64,000 nt of DNA, taken from Henckelia pumila. Lineage: Eukaryota; Streptophyta; Magnoliopsida; Lamiales; Gesneriaceae. The notes below the pieces were generated by a model. The model was not told the origin of the DNA and made no database searches. It saw nothing but the letters and a program-made list of their open reading frames with translations. Each line of letters starts with the position of its first letter. The first letter of the stretch is position 1. Positions 47,542 through 58,820 of this stretch are shown piece by piece. Made by a program: the position numbers and the translations under genes. The stretch is from the NCBI RefSeq assembly GCF_033568475.1, contig NC_133123.1, positions 18,338,622 through 18,402,621 on the forward strand. The letters run 5' to 3'.

Positions 47542-47689
47542 AATAATTGATTCGAACATCTTTGACTTGAATCATAACATGTATTTATGTAATATTCATA
47601 TTAGATTTTTTTTTTGTTTTATTTAATTTTTTAATTTTTATTATAGTGTTTAAGCTTTGCCATTTTTTAAAAGTAAAACTTATTTACAT

Positions 47690-48365
47690 GTTCTAGATAT
47701 ACTTTGTGTTAAAATACATTTAGTGTACATCGAGTATGGTCGTGCAAAGATTTTTTGTGTTCAACTATTTGAGCTTGACTTGAATTCGTTAAACTCATCA
47801 AGCTCGAATCGAGCTTTCAGCTAGATGTTCATTGTTAGAGTTTTCTCGAAAATCATGTTTCTACAATAAAATAAAGATGATAAACAAAATACGGAAGAAA
47901 ATTGAAGATTACCTTTATTTAGTTCATGGAATGATTTGGAAGTATTTGTTTTTTTTTGGTTTGAATCCTTCCAAACATACCAAACTCTGCTATTATAGCG
48001 TTTTTCATTTAATAATTAAGTTGATCGAGAGAATGCGAGTTTTGAAAAAAAAGAAAAAGAAAAGAAAAAGAATGTCACATGCGTGTCTCAAAAGTCTAAA
48101 GTTGAGACAACACATGCATCTTCCGTTCAAAATTCAAGCTATTGCAGAATATTCAATTTTGTCTTTTCCTCTTTGGATTTTACATTATATGGGATATTAC
48201 GCGATTTGATTACCCAATTCAAACTTATTTATATGTTCTAGATATGCTTTGTTGTAAGTCGAGTACGGCCGTGTATAGATTTTTTGAGTTTAGCTATTTG
48301 AGCTCGACTCGAATTCGGTTGAACCCAAGTTCGAATCGAGCTTGGAGCTAACTGTCCACCAGTTA
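47690..48365. repeat. ~130-150-bp direct repeats, 0.55 kb apart
   Basis: 47675-47830 and 48220-48350 share AAACTTATTTA.ATGTTCTAG, ATAT.CTTTGT, GAGTA.GG.CGTG and CTATTTGAGCT.GACT, ending TCGAATCGAGCTT. They could be the ends of a small non-coding element or a tandem duplication remnant. No TG...CA ends or target duplication could be confirmed. Confidence 0.45.
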
Positions 48366-48699
48366 CTTGGTTTGCTTGCATCCTGTTTCTTTGTGCTCTT
48401 GATATACAAGCGTAACAATGGCAAAGACTTGAATTAGTTAATTACATGTATATTTCTTAATTGTATTTAACAATATGGCCAATGGCCCTTAATTTAGAAA
48501 GATTTAGTGTATCCAAAACTAAAATAACCAATGAACAAAAGTCAATGCAAGACCAAGGACTGCGCCACTGCGGTATCCAATTTGCCCTACTCAAGATACC
48601 TTCCTCACCTGCTGCTACCTACAAAGAATGACACAAGAAATTCTTGATACTCAGTTTCAAGAAGTAATAAAGTCCCACAAATTCTTGCCAAAACTCTCA

Positions 48700-51274
48700 T
48701 CAAGTAGCCCTCCTTGATCTTGAATTCACTTCATACAGCGTTTTCTTGTAATAATCCGACCGGCTCCTGTGATAGTCAATCCAAACACAAAGCTGCCTTA
48801 TTGCCTCCCTCTTCTCTTCCTCAAGTCCCACCATTCCCTCCTCTTTTTCTTTAATCATCTTCTCCAATTCCCTTATCTTGTTCTCAGATTTCCACACCCT
48901 TTCTCTGAACAAAAGTATCTCTGATTCCTTTTCGTCGAGCTGTGCTAACAAGCAATCAAGATCGTCTTTCACATTCTTCAAAGCCTTGTTCTTCCTCATA
49001 GCCCAGTCTTTAGAAAACTTCAGCTCACATGAGGCTTTAGATATCCGGTTCAGGAAGTTACCGGTGCATTCCTCGAATCTCAGTGCCACTGAGTCTAACA
49101 TAGTTAGGACATCATCGGCATGTAAAGTTATGTCCTTGACGAGCCTCAGTCCTAGCTCGGTTCTGTTGACCCTTTCTTTGAGGAACTTGTTTTCCTGAGC
49201 TGTTCTTTGGTAGCACTCTTTGTTCTCGACGTGTATCTGTTCCGCCACCCTTATCCTCCTGCTCAAGATTCTGTATTTGTCCTCAAATTGTTTCCTGAAC
49301 TCTTCTGCCATTTCTTCCATCTTCCTTTCCATGAACTGGTTGCTCGATTTGGGGTCGTTGAACTTGATTTGCACGCTTTTGCCTTCGTTCTTCAATGCGT
49401 TAATCGTGTCCACCAATTCCAACGTTGCCTGTTTTTCCTTTTCAACATCATCTTCGAGTTGTTTCTTATCGTTTTTCAAGGCCTCCAACTCCATTTCCAA
49501 ACCAGCTTTCTCATCTTCTAAGGCCTGAAATTTTCCTTCAAGATTCTTGTTCTGATCTGTCAAAAATGCAATCTGAGCAGACATTTCATCTTGGAAAATA
49601 TGGAACTTATTCTCTTGGGCCGATAGCTCGTTTTCGCTCTTCGTTAGATCTGTTTGAAGTTCAGAAACCTTAGCATTCAACTCCTGTTTTTCCAACACAG
49701 ATTCATACATTTCTTGATTCATTTTCATCATCTCCTCTTCCAGTTCACATTTCTTAATGTTTAAAGAGTCAATTTCGAGCTCCAAACCTTGAATCTTAAC
49801 CCTTGAACATCCTGTTTTTTCCTCCAATTCTTCGTTGAACTTCATCTCTAACACACTCTTCTCAGTTTTCACAGACACCACTTCTTTCTTCAAAGATTCA
49901 ACTTGCTCCACCAGACTTCCCTCGAATCGATCACGTTCTTCCACCGATTCACCTTTCTCAGCCTGCGCATTGTCTCTATGTCCCTCAAGCTCTCCAATTC
50001 TTGACACATAACTGATCTCACTTTCTTTGAACATATGTTCAAGCCTCGAGACTTCATTCGCCATCTCCAAAACCTCTTTCGACTTCAACTCAACTCGACC
50101 TTCCATTTCTCTCATTTTCCAGAGAAGAGATCCATTTTCAACCTTCAACCTCGAAACCTCTCCCTCCAAATCCCTCATTTTCATCAACATCTGCCTCGTG
50201 TAAATCTCTTCCTGCTCGCCTCCAACGCTCAAATCCTTGGCCATATTTCCGTATCCTTCAAACTCCGAAACCTTCTTCACTTCACTAGTAGATGTCAGTT
50301 TATCTTTCAAGATTGTAGTGTGTTCCAAATCCGGGGTCTCGAATTCCCTGCTCCCTCCCACAGTGTTATTACCAACCTTTTCATCATTCTTGAGATTCAA
50401 TTCCTCTGGGGTATAAAATGTCTCCGAACCCGAGACCGAAGACTCATCATCATCATCATCATCACCATCACCATCACCATCACCATCATCATTATCTGGG
50501 GCATTGAGTTTTTTCTTCACTTCACCTCTCAAATCTTCATAAAGGGAGTAAAGGGATTCATATTGCTTGTGGAAATCTTGAATGAGTTGTGTTGCTTCCG
50601 ACTTTTTCCTCATCTTTGCTTCTTTGTTGCCATTGCCTATACTTTTCGTCAGCTTCAAAATCCTCTTCACTGTTTCCTCAATCTCTGCACCAAACAGGAA
50701 AGAAAAGCCAACTTCTTAATATCTTCCTATTCTTGAACTCTGCAACAAATCTTCTTTTTTAAAAAAAAAAAACACTAAAATTGCACCCTCCTCGTAAATT
50801 TCAGGTCAGCTCGGGCCGAATTACCAGATCAATATCCTACAAAATTCTTAGAAACTATAAACATATATATATATAGAGTACTCTAATGCATGTTTAAAAA
50901 AATGAAGGCCATGTTTGGCCATACATTTCGAGTGGACTCGATCGGGGGGCGGATAACTATTCAAGGGAGTAGTGCTACAAAATGAGCAACTTACTGCGTA
51001 TAAGTTGCCATTCTGTGCACCATAAATAGAAGCCATGTTGAGGATAAAGTTGTGCTGGTAAACGGCCCTTAAATGGCACTCTTTTTGGCCTTAAATAGGC
51101 GCAATCCCATATTCTCCAATCAAACTGTAACGATTCATTGTAATAATTATCGTAATTATAACTTGGAATATTATATTTACCTATTTTCTCCACTTTTAGC
51201 CGATCTTCTTTCTCTGGATCCATGTGACTCACTATAGACTTCATCGACCCTTTCCAACGCTGATGCTTCGTCAT
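48700..51274 (-). CDS. COP1-interactive protein 1-like (NAB-type start, long coiled coil)
   Basis: Two exons (51274-51181 and 50684-48700) encode 692 residues; the 496-bp intron has GT-AG ends and the join reads LKVEKI-EIEETVKRILKL in frame. The start MTKHQRWKGSMKSIVSHMDP and the following DFHKQYESLYSLYEDLRGEV resemble the divergent actin-binding (NAB-like) head of CIP1/NETWORKED-related proteins. An Asp/Gly-rich acidic run (about 95-110, from a GAT-type microsatellite), ETFYTPEEL, and then an almost continuous coiled coil to the C-terminus follow. CIP1 was found through binding to the light-signalling E3 ligase COP1 and associates with the cytoskeleton; a role here is inferred. An ATG seven codons upstream (51295) is possible but the chosen start fits the family. 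Confidence 0.82.
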
Positions 51275-51299
51275 TTCAGGTAATCTTCTGTCCATTTCA

Positions 51300-52241
51300 A
51301 CGTCGTTTTGTAAGGAGATTAATTTTGTATGAACTACATATATTTCTTCGATCGGCTAATATACAAAACCACATTTTATTACACCATAAATGGTGATAAT
51401 AAATATATGTACACATCGCGCGCAAACAATCGTTGCTATATATGAACCAAAAGATATTAATGTATCGTATGCATGTGTATGAATTTTAAGGAAGTTGATA
51501 TATTCATTAGATCAAGATCTGGGAACACAGTGCTTATTGTAACAGGCATCTGCATGTATATATATAGATCAATATTCCACATGAAAATGAAATAAATCTA
51601 CAATGTTTTTTTTAACGCAATAAAATCTAAAGAAAAAACAAAATAAATTTTCCCATTAAACATTCGCAGATGATCGTATTTAATTAATTTATTTTTTTAA
51701 AAAAAAAACCTTTGATTAATCTTCATTTTGATAGATATAACAAAAGAGAGTCTAAAGGGAAAAAAGATCACCTGAGATTTTTTGGTAGCGGAAGGAGAAG
51801 TGAAGAATGTCGATTTTCTTTTTTTATTTTAAAGATGAGAGACATTAATAGATGAACGTATGTTATAATACATACAAACTATATATCATTACTAATATCG
51901 AATAGATAATCTTCTCAAAAAAAATATCGAATACATAATATGTGAACATGCCAATATCCTAATATTAGCAACCAAAAAAAACTCCCTTGTTTTTCGATAC
52001 TCAGAATCAGACCCACATGTTTCGTGCGTGTGCAAAAATATTATACTATTTAATTCCTAATTAACTTTTAAACATACAATTTATATATAAGATGGAAATT
52101 TGTAGGAGGAAAATTACATTTCAAATAAAATCGAGAGAGTTGGGAATGCATATTTGTATAACAATCATCTCTATCTTTATACATCTCTATATATATCTTT
52201 TCTATTATCTCTCTGTTTTTAACTATATTTTATTATTATTA
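51300..52241. other. Promoter flank of the CIP1-like gene, then AT-rich DNA
   Basis: Intergenic sequence with no further gene; it should contain the promoter of the minus-strand gene ending at 51274. No clear TATA element was assigned. Confidence 0.4.
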
Positions 52242-52449
52242 TCTCTACATCTATACTATTATATAAAAAATGAGTCTACTATATTAACTAACTTTGAGGA
52301 CAACAAAATTCTTTATTCCGTAATTACCCCTTCTTATCCACTATCTCACTAAATTATCTCTCACTCACTCCACTTTTTGCTTTCAAAAAAAATATTTACA
52401 TATAAAAAACCTCTATTTTACATATGCAAAGCATTGCATTTTTTACTAG
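52242..52449 (+). mobile_element. 208-bp mini-Helitron
   Basis: The 5' end TCTCTACATCTATACTATTA follows an A. The 3' end has a small hairpin (ATGCAA-AGC-ATTGCAT) and finishes TTTTTACTAG before a T. TC start, subterminal hairpin, CTAG end and A/T flanks are the Helitron hallmarks; there are no inverted repeats or target duplication. Non-coding. Confidence 0.65.
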
Positions 52450-52456
52450 TTATAAT

Positions 52457-53041
52457 CAATGTTCTAAAAAGCGTTAGGCGGTAGGCGGGCGGCTACCCAT
52501 AGCCTAGCACCTAGGCGGCAACCTAGGCGTTTTTTTTTATATAGCCTAAAGTGTAAATTTTTCTTAGAATATTCGTAAGTTTTACCATAAAAATATAATT
52601 TTTAAGTTTTCTTATTATGTTTTTTATATAAAATATATATACTTGTAAAGTTGTAATAATAAATTAATAATAATATACGAATATTATCATATTAATAGTT
52701 TTTTAATATCAATAAACTACCATCATATATAATTTTTTTCCCCCTATAATTCTCTGAGTGAAGGAATATGGAATAGGAAGGAAGAATAGGTAATTGGGGA
52801 AGAAGCGGATAAGTTGGCTTCTCCAATAAGTTGGGCAAATAAATTTAAAACAAATAAAAGAAAACCTAAAACTCGAGGTGGGCTAGGCGAATTTGGGACC
52901 GCCTAGGCCATTTTGGGCCGCCTAGGCGGATTTCGAACCGCCTAGGCGGCCGATTAATTTCTTTGCGCCTAGAGGCTCGCCTCTACAAAAGGCGAGGCGA
53001 AAGGCATCCGCCTCGCCTAGGCGCCGCCTTTTAGAACACTG
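52457..53041. mobile_element. 585-bp hAT element, 'CCTAGGCGG'-rich, TSD GTTATAAT
   Basis: The ends CAATGTTCTAAAAAGCG and (inverted) CAGTGTTCTAAAAGGCG are imperfect inverted repeats with the hAT-like CAGTGTT start. The perfect duplication GTTATAAT at 52449-52456 and 53042-53049 is 8 bp. Both subterminal regions repeat CGCCTAGGCGG palindromes; the core is AT-rich. The left target copy overlaps the last base of the mini-Helitron. Confidence 0.8.
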
Positions 53042-53269
53042 GTTATAATAATGCATGAACCCCTTAAAATAACCACATTGGTCAAATTAATGGATGTACA
53101 AAAATGTCTCTCACTCCCTCTCTTTAATAACTAGTTATTTTATTAAAGATGTGAGACATGTAAAAACTGTTTGGTAATCTGTGTTGTATCACAAATTAAA
53201 ATACGAGTATAACCACTCCCTCTCGTTCCAATTTTAACGTGGTTGAAAGTTGAAACCATGAGAAATAAC

Positions 53270-53575
53270 TTTATGATCTTTTTCAATTTGAATATTAATT
53301 TTATGTTATTTTCATTTTTAATCTTTTTATTGGAGTTTATCACATTTTTTGGTCATAAAATGCCAAAAATGATAGCTAATACAAGTTAAAAGATCAAAAA
53401 TAAAAATAATATACAAGTTATAAGGCTAAAAACGAAAATTCATCATAACATGATCAAAAATTAAAAAAAAAACACACACAAATTACAATATTAAAAATAC
53501 GAATTCACCATTAACAAACAAAAAATGAAATAGTGTAAAAAATAATAGGACCAATAATGTATTTCTCCAGGTATG
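53270..53575. repeat. Degenerate 'GGTC..AAAAAT' repeat
   Basis: Alternating TTTTTAATCTTTTTATTGG and AAAGATCAAAAATAAAAAT tracts resemble the foldback at 29110-29847 in style (repeated AACATGATCAAAAAT, AATATTAAAAATACGAATTC), but only partial symmetry remains. Confidence 0.35.
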
Positions 53576-53582
53576 AGAAGCT

Positions 53583-53882
53583 AGGGATGCATGTCAACCT
53601 CTAAGCGGTCTAGAGTCATCCCGTTAATAACCGGTTCGGAAGTTGATCCATAAAGAGCCTAAACCTACTAAAACATGGTTTGTGGCGATTCCCTGTAATA
53701 GGAACCGGAATTGGTTCGAGCCAATTCTGAATTTTGCAAAACTAGATCCGGTTTCTAAAAAATTTAAAAAACGATTTTGGGCAATGAAATCGTCCAATTC
53801 ACCCATAACTGAACCAATAATACCGAACCGAGCATCTAGTTTGAATTGAAAATTAGAACTTGGAAACCCTCAATCATCCCTA
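53583..53882. mobile_element. Possible 300-bp hAT-like MITE
   Basis: Ends CTAGGGATG and, inverted, CTAGGGATG match perfectly over 9 bp and then diverge. The interior holds ACCGGTTCGG and GGAACCGGAATTGG tracts, similar to the right end of the next element (55040-55210). No target duplication is clear. Confidence 0.4.
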
Positions 53883-54352
53883 GATAAAAGAGATTCTGAT
53901 ATATAAATTAAGAAAGAGGGAAGCTAACAGATTTTAAAATTACTCTGTTTTTCCCTGTTGATGTTATAGGTTTATTCTTTTGTATAATAATTAGTATATT
54001 TGGAGTCACTCATCAATTTTATTATCTAACTCACTCTACAAGATTTCATATTTCATATTAGTCCAAATATCAGTCTTCAAACTAACTTTACAAGAAATAT
54101 TTGAAAAATGCAATGTTAGTGTTTCTTTATACTCTTTATACGTATCAAAGCAATATTTTTTAAGTGTGTACCTAAATATTGTGAAAATCAGGTTGAATAG
54201 TATTAGTAAATTCAATAAAACCTTCTTGTTTAGCTATTATAAAACGTTGACAACATTTCATAACAAATTTAACAATGACTTTTCGTTAAATTTCTTTTGT
54301 AATTGTAAAAGATTTACCACTTGAATGATTAATTTGTTGTTGACTTGGTTTC

Positions 54353-54744
54353 CTACCCAAATGGTTGTAGAATATCAGGGTCAAGTTTATGTACTTTGAC
54401 TAAATATTTTTTTAAAGTGCCGGTACCACCAGAACCATCACCCGTTTTATAAGAATATTTGGTTTTACGAATTTTACATATGGAAAAAGAGTTCGTCCCT
54501 TGTTTTTCAATATCGAAGTGATCCCAAACTTTACTTCTTTTGCTCGGATTGTAGTCGTGCTTGTTGACATCGTATTGCTTTCTCGGGCAGACGATGGTGT
54601 CCCGACATCTTTTTTAGAGATTTCCATGGATTCTTCCTCCTCGTGGTCAGGTCCGACTTTATCAAAGTTGAGCAAGTAGCCAAAATCTTCACCAAAGTCG
54701 AGAATGTATCCACCTCTAAGACCATGATTTGAAGATGACTCCAT
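54353..54744 (-). pseudogene. hAT transposase N-terminal remnant (BED zinc finger)
   Basis: From the ATG at 54744 the frame reads MESSSNHGLRGGYILDFGED, then an acidic Ser/Glu-rich region. A BED-finger-like segment (VWDHFDIEKQGTN, ICKI, YSYKTGDGSGGTGTLKKYL) is read in a neighbouring frame down to a stop at 54353-54355. This layout (acidic N-terminus, WDHF, C..C, GTGTL) is that of plant Ac-like hAT transposases. The dimerisation domain is absent, so it is a fragment. The right-hand GC-richer tract 55040-55211 may be the element's end. Confidence 0.6.
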
Positions 54745-55215
54745 TGAAATTCAAATTATTTATTGGAATAAATTGCAAAGAAAGAAAATTGATTGTAGAT
54801 AAATGTATAAATGAAATAAAACTGTAGAGAAATGTAGAGTTGAGAGAAGATTGAACGTTGTGTGAAATGTTGAAAAATCATCTTGTATTTATAGTTGATT
54901 TTAGGGATTACAAAGAAAAAACTGTATTTTACAATTTGGCAACCAAATTGGGGGCCAAATTGCAATTGTCATTTCAGTAGCCTGAAACGGCTACTGATTA
55001 AGCCGTTGAACGCCCAATGACCATTTTTTTAAAAAAAATATTACAATCCGATCCCAGAACCAGAACCGATTGAACCTGTTCGAAAACATGGAACAGGTTC
55101 AATCCATTCCTTAATGGATTGGACCCGATTCTGGGTCCGGTTCTTCCGTACCGATCTCGATTCCGGGTTTCTTGGACCGGTTCCGGTCCGAACTGGTTCG
55201 TTAAGCATGCCTAAG

Positions 55216-56242
55216 AATGATGTTATTTAAACGACTTTAAACATTATATAAATTTTACAATCTTATTTCAATGGTTAGTCACCCACATGTAGTGCGCGTG
55301 CACCTATGGCGCGGATCAAATATGGGTCCGGGGGCATTGGCCCCCTTTCAATTTTTTTTCATAAGTATTTATTATAATACTTTGAATATTTATTTAATAA
55401 AATAAAAAATCGTAGAGATCAATTGTAAGTCACATTTGTGATATATATTGAAAAAAATATATTTAACAACTTATCAAATGATATGAATTATTATAAATAG
55501 ATGTAATGTTTTAACTTTTCTACTCGTATTTTCGTTGATATAAATTATATTTTTGTGATTTTATATGAATTGTTCCCAATGACGAAACCATGTTTTTATT
55601 TATACTCGAATTAGAATTTTTTAAGCCGTCTATTTTTTATAGGTTGAGCTTGTATCTTCTCATTTTTAAAATTGGGTTACCGAGCTATTGAAAAATTGGA
55701 CTAAATTGAATGTATAAAAAATAAAAAAAAATCGGGTCACTCGAGCTACCGCCCGGACGGAGCAACACGTGGCTCCGCCCTTGATTTTGTCCCCCTGAAC
55801 AGAATTTCTAAGTCTGCCCTGCGTACACCACCCTAACATATATAAATAGATAAGTACTCTCAATTTATAAATGGCGTTGACTTCAAACTTTAATCTACCA
55901 TGCGGAGTCATTAATCAAATTCTCATTTTACATTTCAAGCACTTATGTTTTATTGGGAAAATGTTATTAGGTGTTCGTTGAAATGCGCATTGAAGAGTTT
56001 TTGTTGGGTAACATCGGACGACTTTAACATTTGTTTATGATGTTAGTGAGGACTCGAAAGATTTGCATTTTGAGAATTGTTGGAGTATTGGTTGACTAGC
56101 CAAGTAATGACTATCGAATTTGTCAGTTCGGGCAATATTATTCCTGGCTACATCGCTACAAGTGACCGAAACGCACAAGTGTGCATACTTGTGACGAAAC
56201 AAGAGTTGCACACAAAAAAACTAATGATAACGAGACTCGATG
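55216..56242. other. Intergenic with old repeat fragments
   Basis: 55300-55350 (GGGGGCATTGGCCCCC) and 55740-55820 (GCTCCGCCCTTGATTTTG) are GC-richer tracts of the kind found at ends of plant DNA elements, with AT-rich sequence between; no gene and no certain boundaries. Confidence 0.35.
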
Positions 56243-56250
56243 ATTTGAGA

Positions 56251-56692
56251 TTAGGGGAGCAAACGAACTGAACATGTTTGTGAGTTTTACGAGCCCGCTC
56301 GATAAATATTTGATTCGTACGTATTCGAGCTTATCGAATTCGAGTCGAATTCGAACATGTTCGAACTTTTTTTCGAGCTGAGCTCGAGCCGAAATTACTC
56401 TGTTCGATAGTTTGCGAATAGTTTGCGAACCTTAATATTTAATTAATATAATATAATTATATAATAAATATATATATTTCGAGCTTTTCGAACCATAATA
56501 TTCGAATAGTTCACGAATAAGTTCGAATATTTCGAACCGAACTCGAACTTCATTTCGAGCCGAGCTCGAGCCCAAATATTTGAAATTATCGAACTTCGAA
56601 TCGAGCTCGAACTCGAATATACTCTTATCGAGCCGAATTCGAGCCTTAAAATTTTATCATTATTCGGCTCGATTCAGTTCGTTTGCACCCCT
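56251..56692. mobile_element. 442-bp hAT MITE with TSD ATTTGAGA
   Basis: The ends AGGGGAGCAAACGAACTGAA and (inverted) AGGGGTGCAAACGAACTGAA match at 19 of 20 positions. The perfect 8-bp duplication ATTTGAGA lies at 56243-56250 and 56693-56700. The interior is packed with TTCGA/TCGAGC motifs (GAGCTCGAGCC, GTTCGAA). Non-coding. Confidence 0.85.
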
Positions 56693-56897
56693 ATTTGAGA
56701 CCGTGGTTTTTTTTTAGGTGAAAAATTTGAAAGTGGTGTGATGGTAAGTTAAATAAAAAATGGTAGAAAATTTAATTACATTTGTAATATTTTTAGTTTT
56801 TTAAAATTAAGGAAACTTATGGAATTTTAAAAGAGGTTCAATATATAATTAATTAGGGTTCGTTTGGACAAATATTTTGAAAACATTTTAAGAGGAT

Positions 56898-57605
56898 GTT
56901 TAGTTAAACTTATTAAAAATAGCTTATAAGCCCAAGCTATTTTATGAACTTATAAGATGTTAGAATTTTTTTTTTTTCCAAAAAGCCATTGTGGTCCGTT
57001 TATTAAAAAAAAGAAAATATAAGAGAGGAAACTAGGCCAAAACTTGTCGAGAAATCATTACAAATCAAGAAAATTTCGATCTAGTTCTAATGTAAGGAAA
57101 AAAAAGGACACCGTGTCATAAGATTTTAGGACTTATTTTAAAAATAAGTTGTTAAAGTTTTTGGATAAACTTATTTTAAACAACTTAAAGCTGTTGATAT
57201 GTTTGTTATTATAAAATATTTTTAATGTCAAAATTACCAAAAGAGTATAATGCTATAAAGATAATGTAACGAGTTATACATATACAAAATAATTTTAGAA
57301 TAAACATATATTAAAAATAAAAATATTTAAATATAGAAAAATCTATGTTAATTAGATTTTTTAAAATAATATTTAATATTTAATGGATCAAAAATATGAT
57401 GAAGATATATGAAAATATTGAAAGAAATTTTGGAGAGATATAATATTAAAACAATATTTTTTTCAAAAAAGTAAGGTCACCCTTACTATTTTTAAAAAAA
57501 ACTTATGAGCTGTCAAATATCTTATTTTGACAGCTTATAATCTGTTTCGAAAACTTTTTATCAAACAAATTTTAAGAGCTTAACCAAATATCCTTTAAGT
57601 GCTTT
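56898..57605. mobile_element. MITE interrupted by a short retroposon
   Basis: The left end GGATGTTTAGTTAAACTTAT mirrors the right end (inverted: GGATATTTGGTTAAGCTCTT), followed on both sides by AGCTTATAAGC / GATTATAAGCTG tracts. AT-rich and non-coding. It contains the 154-bp insertion at 56964-57117. Confidence 0.5.
56964..57117 (-). mobile_element. 154-bp retroposon with 12-bp TSD
   Basis: Flanked by ATAAGATGTTAG (56952-56963) and ATAAGATTTTAG (57118-57129), 11 of 12 identical. A T-run at the left end reads as a poly(A) tail on the minus strand. This is a short SINE or a 5'-truncated LINE end; no Pol III box was identified. Confidence 0.6.
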
Positions 57606-57619
57606 ATAAATGAAAAAAA

Positions 57620-57905
57620 TTTAAAGTATCTGTTTGGATAATATTTTTAAATTTTTTTTTGAAAAATATTTAAATTTATTTTCTAGAAATAGAGTTTTTA
57701 AAAAACGATTAACATATATTTTTTAATTTTTTTAAATAAAAAACGCAAGTTAATCGATAATTAAAAGATTTTTATAAAATAATCATCCAAAACATTTTTA
57801 ATTATTTATAACTGTAAAATCGTTTTTGAAACCATCATCCAAAAATTTTCAACTTTAAAATAATTGTTTTTTTTTTAAAATAGTTATCCAAACATATTAT
57901 TCTTA
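57620..57905. mobile_element. Short AT-rich MITE
   Basis: The left end GTATCTGTTTGGATAATATT mirrors the right end (inverted: AATATGTTTGGATAACTATT). Interior AT-rich with TTTTTAAAA palindromes. Target duplication unclear. Confidence 0.45.
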
Positions 57906-58248
57906 AAAACTTTTAAAACATTTTGTAAAAAACACTATTATAAAAATATTGTATACATAATTATTCGAAGAGAGCTGGCCTTATTTACTCTACGACTTTA
58001 CATAATACTTAATAGTATTGATCTATAATCCACATTTTATTTCTTTTTGAAATACCAGTTTACATTTTCTTTTGAGTCGCCATTTTTTTTTAAATTTTGA
58101 TATATTTAAATTAAAATATTAAAAAAAGACTTACCATTTGGTCTGTTAATGCATGCAACTTGGCAATATAGTTGCAAGCTGTGTGACTCAAATAAATGTA
58201 TGGTGGTGGATATTAGTATGCGTGGCCTAAAAATAACTATATATGCCA

Positions 58249-58253
<5 letters not shown>

Positions 58254-58308
<55 letters not shown>
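58254..58308. repeat. (TA)n microsatellite
   Basis: About 27 TA units immediately left of the small element at 58309-58545; shorter TA runs follow that element, as if it inserted into or grew beside the microsatellite. Confidence 0.9.
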
Positions 58309-58311
<3 letters not shown>

Positions 58312-58545
58312 CTTTGCTATGCTGCTCACCTCCGGTGCCCACCTTCATGCCCACCTCCATGCCCACCTATGAGGTGTCAATCATCCAATGGATGAGATGA
58401 ATCATATACAAATGGTTCATCCATCGATGAGTGTCACCTCATAGGTGTGCATCGCTGACGTGACATCCTCTACATCCAATATGTGAACGCCACATCAGCA
58501 GATGCACACATAAGTGCACATGATAGGTGCTCACAATATCAAAAC
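58309..58545. mobile_element. MITE inside a TA microsatellite
   Basis: The left end GAGCTTTGCTATGCTGCTCACC resembles the inverted right end GAGAGTTTTGATATTGTGAGC. Inner tracts pair too (CACCTATGAGGTG with CACCTCATAGGTG). TA runs lie on both sides, so a TA target duplication is possible but not provable. Confidence 0.5.
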
Positions 58546-58632
58546 TCTCTTTATATATATATACATATAATTTTTTTCCAGTCGTGTAACCTATTTATAT
58601 AATAAAATTCACAAATAAAATTAATTTTGTAA

Positions 58633-58811
58633 GTGCAAATTGCTCAAAAATCCCTAATGCAAACATGTTTTGCTCTGCACAATTTTTGTTAATTTGTACC
58701 ACATCTTGTATGATTTTGTACCACATCTTGTATTGTTTTGTACCACATTTTATAACTAGGGACCTCAAAGCAAAATATGTTTGCATTTGGGGATTTTTGA
58801 GCAAATTGCCC
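58633..58811 (-). mobile_element. Mutator-like MITE, copy 2, 9-bp TSD
   Basis: Reverse complement of the element at 17966-18168: same ends (GGGCAATTTGCTCAAAAATC and GTGCAAATTGCTC), same GCAAACATGTTTTGCT and repeated TGTGGTACAAAA core, about 90 percent identical. It is shorter by one core segment of about 25-30 bp. Flanked by ATTTTGTAA at 58624-58632 and 58812-58820, a perfect 9-bp duplication. Confidence 0.85.
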
Positions 58812-58820
58812 ATTTTGTAA

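Noticed and set aside
49207-49528. Plus-strand frames of about 100 residues
   Set aside because: Antisense shadows of the same coiled-coil exon, with no independent signal.
50035-50736. 233-residue plus-strand open frame
   Set aside because: It is antisense to the CIP1-like coding exon, whose long coiled-coil frame explains the lack of stops.
53643-53849. 68-residue open frame
   Set aside because: Lies within a small MITE-like repeat with GAACCGG tracts; not a gene.
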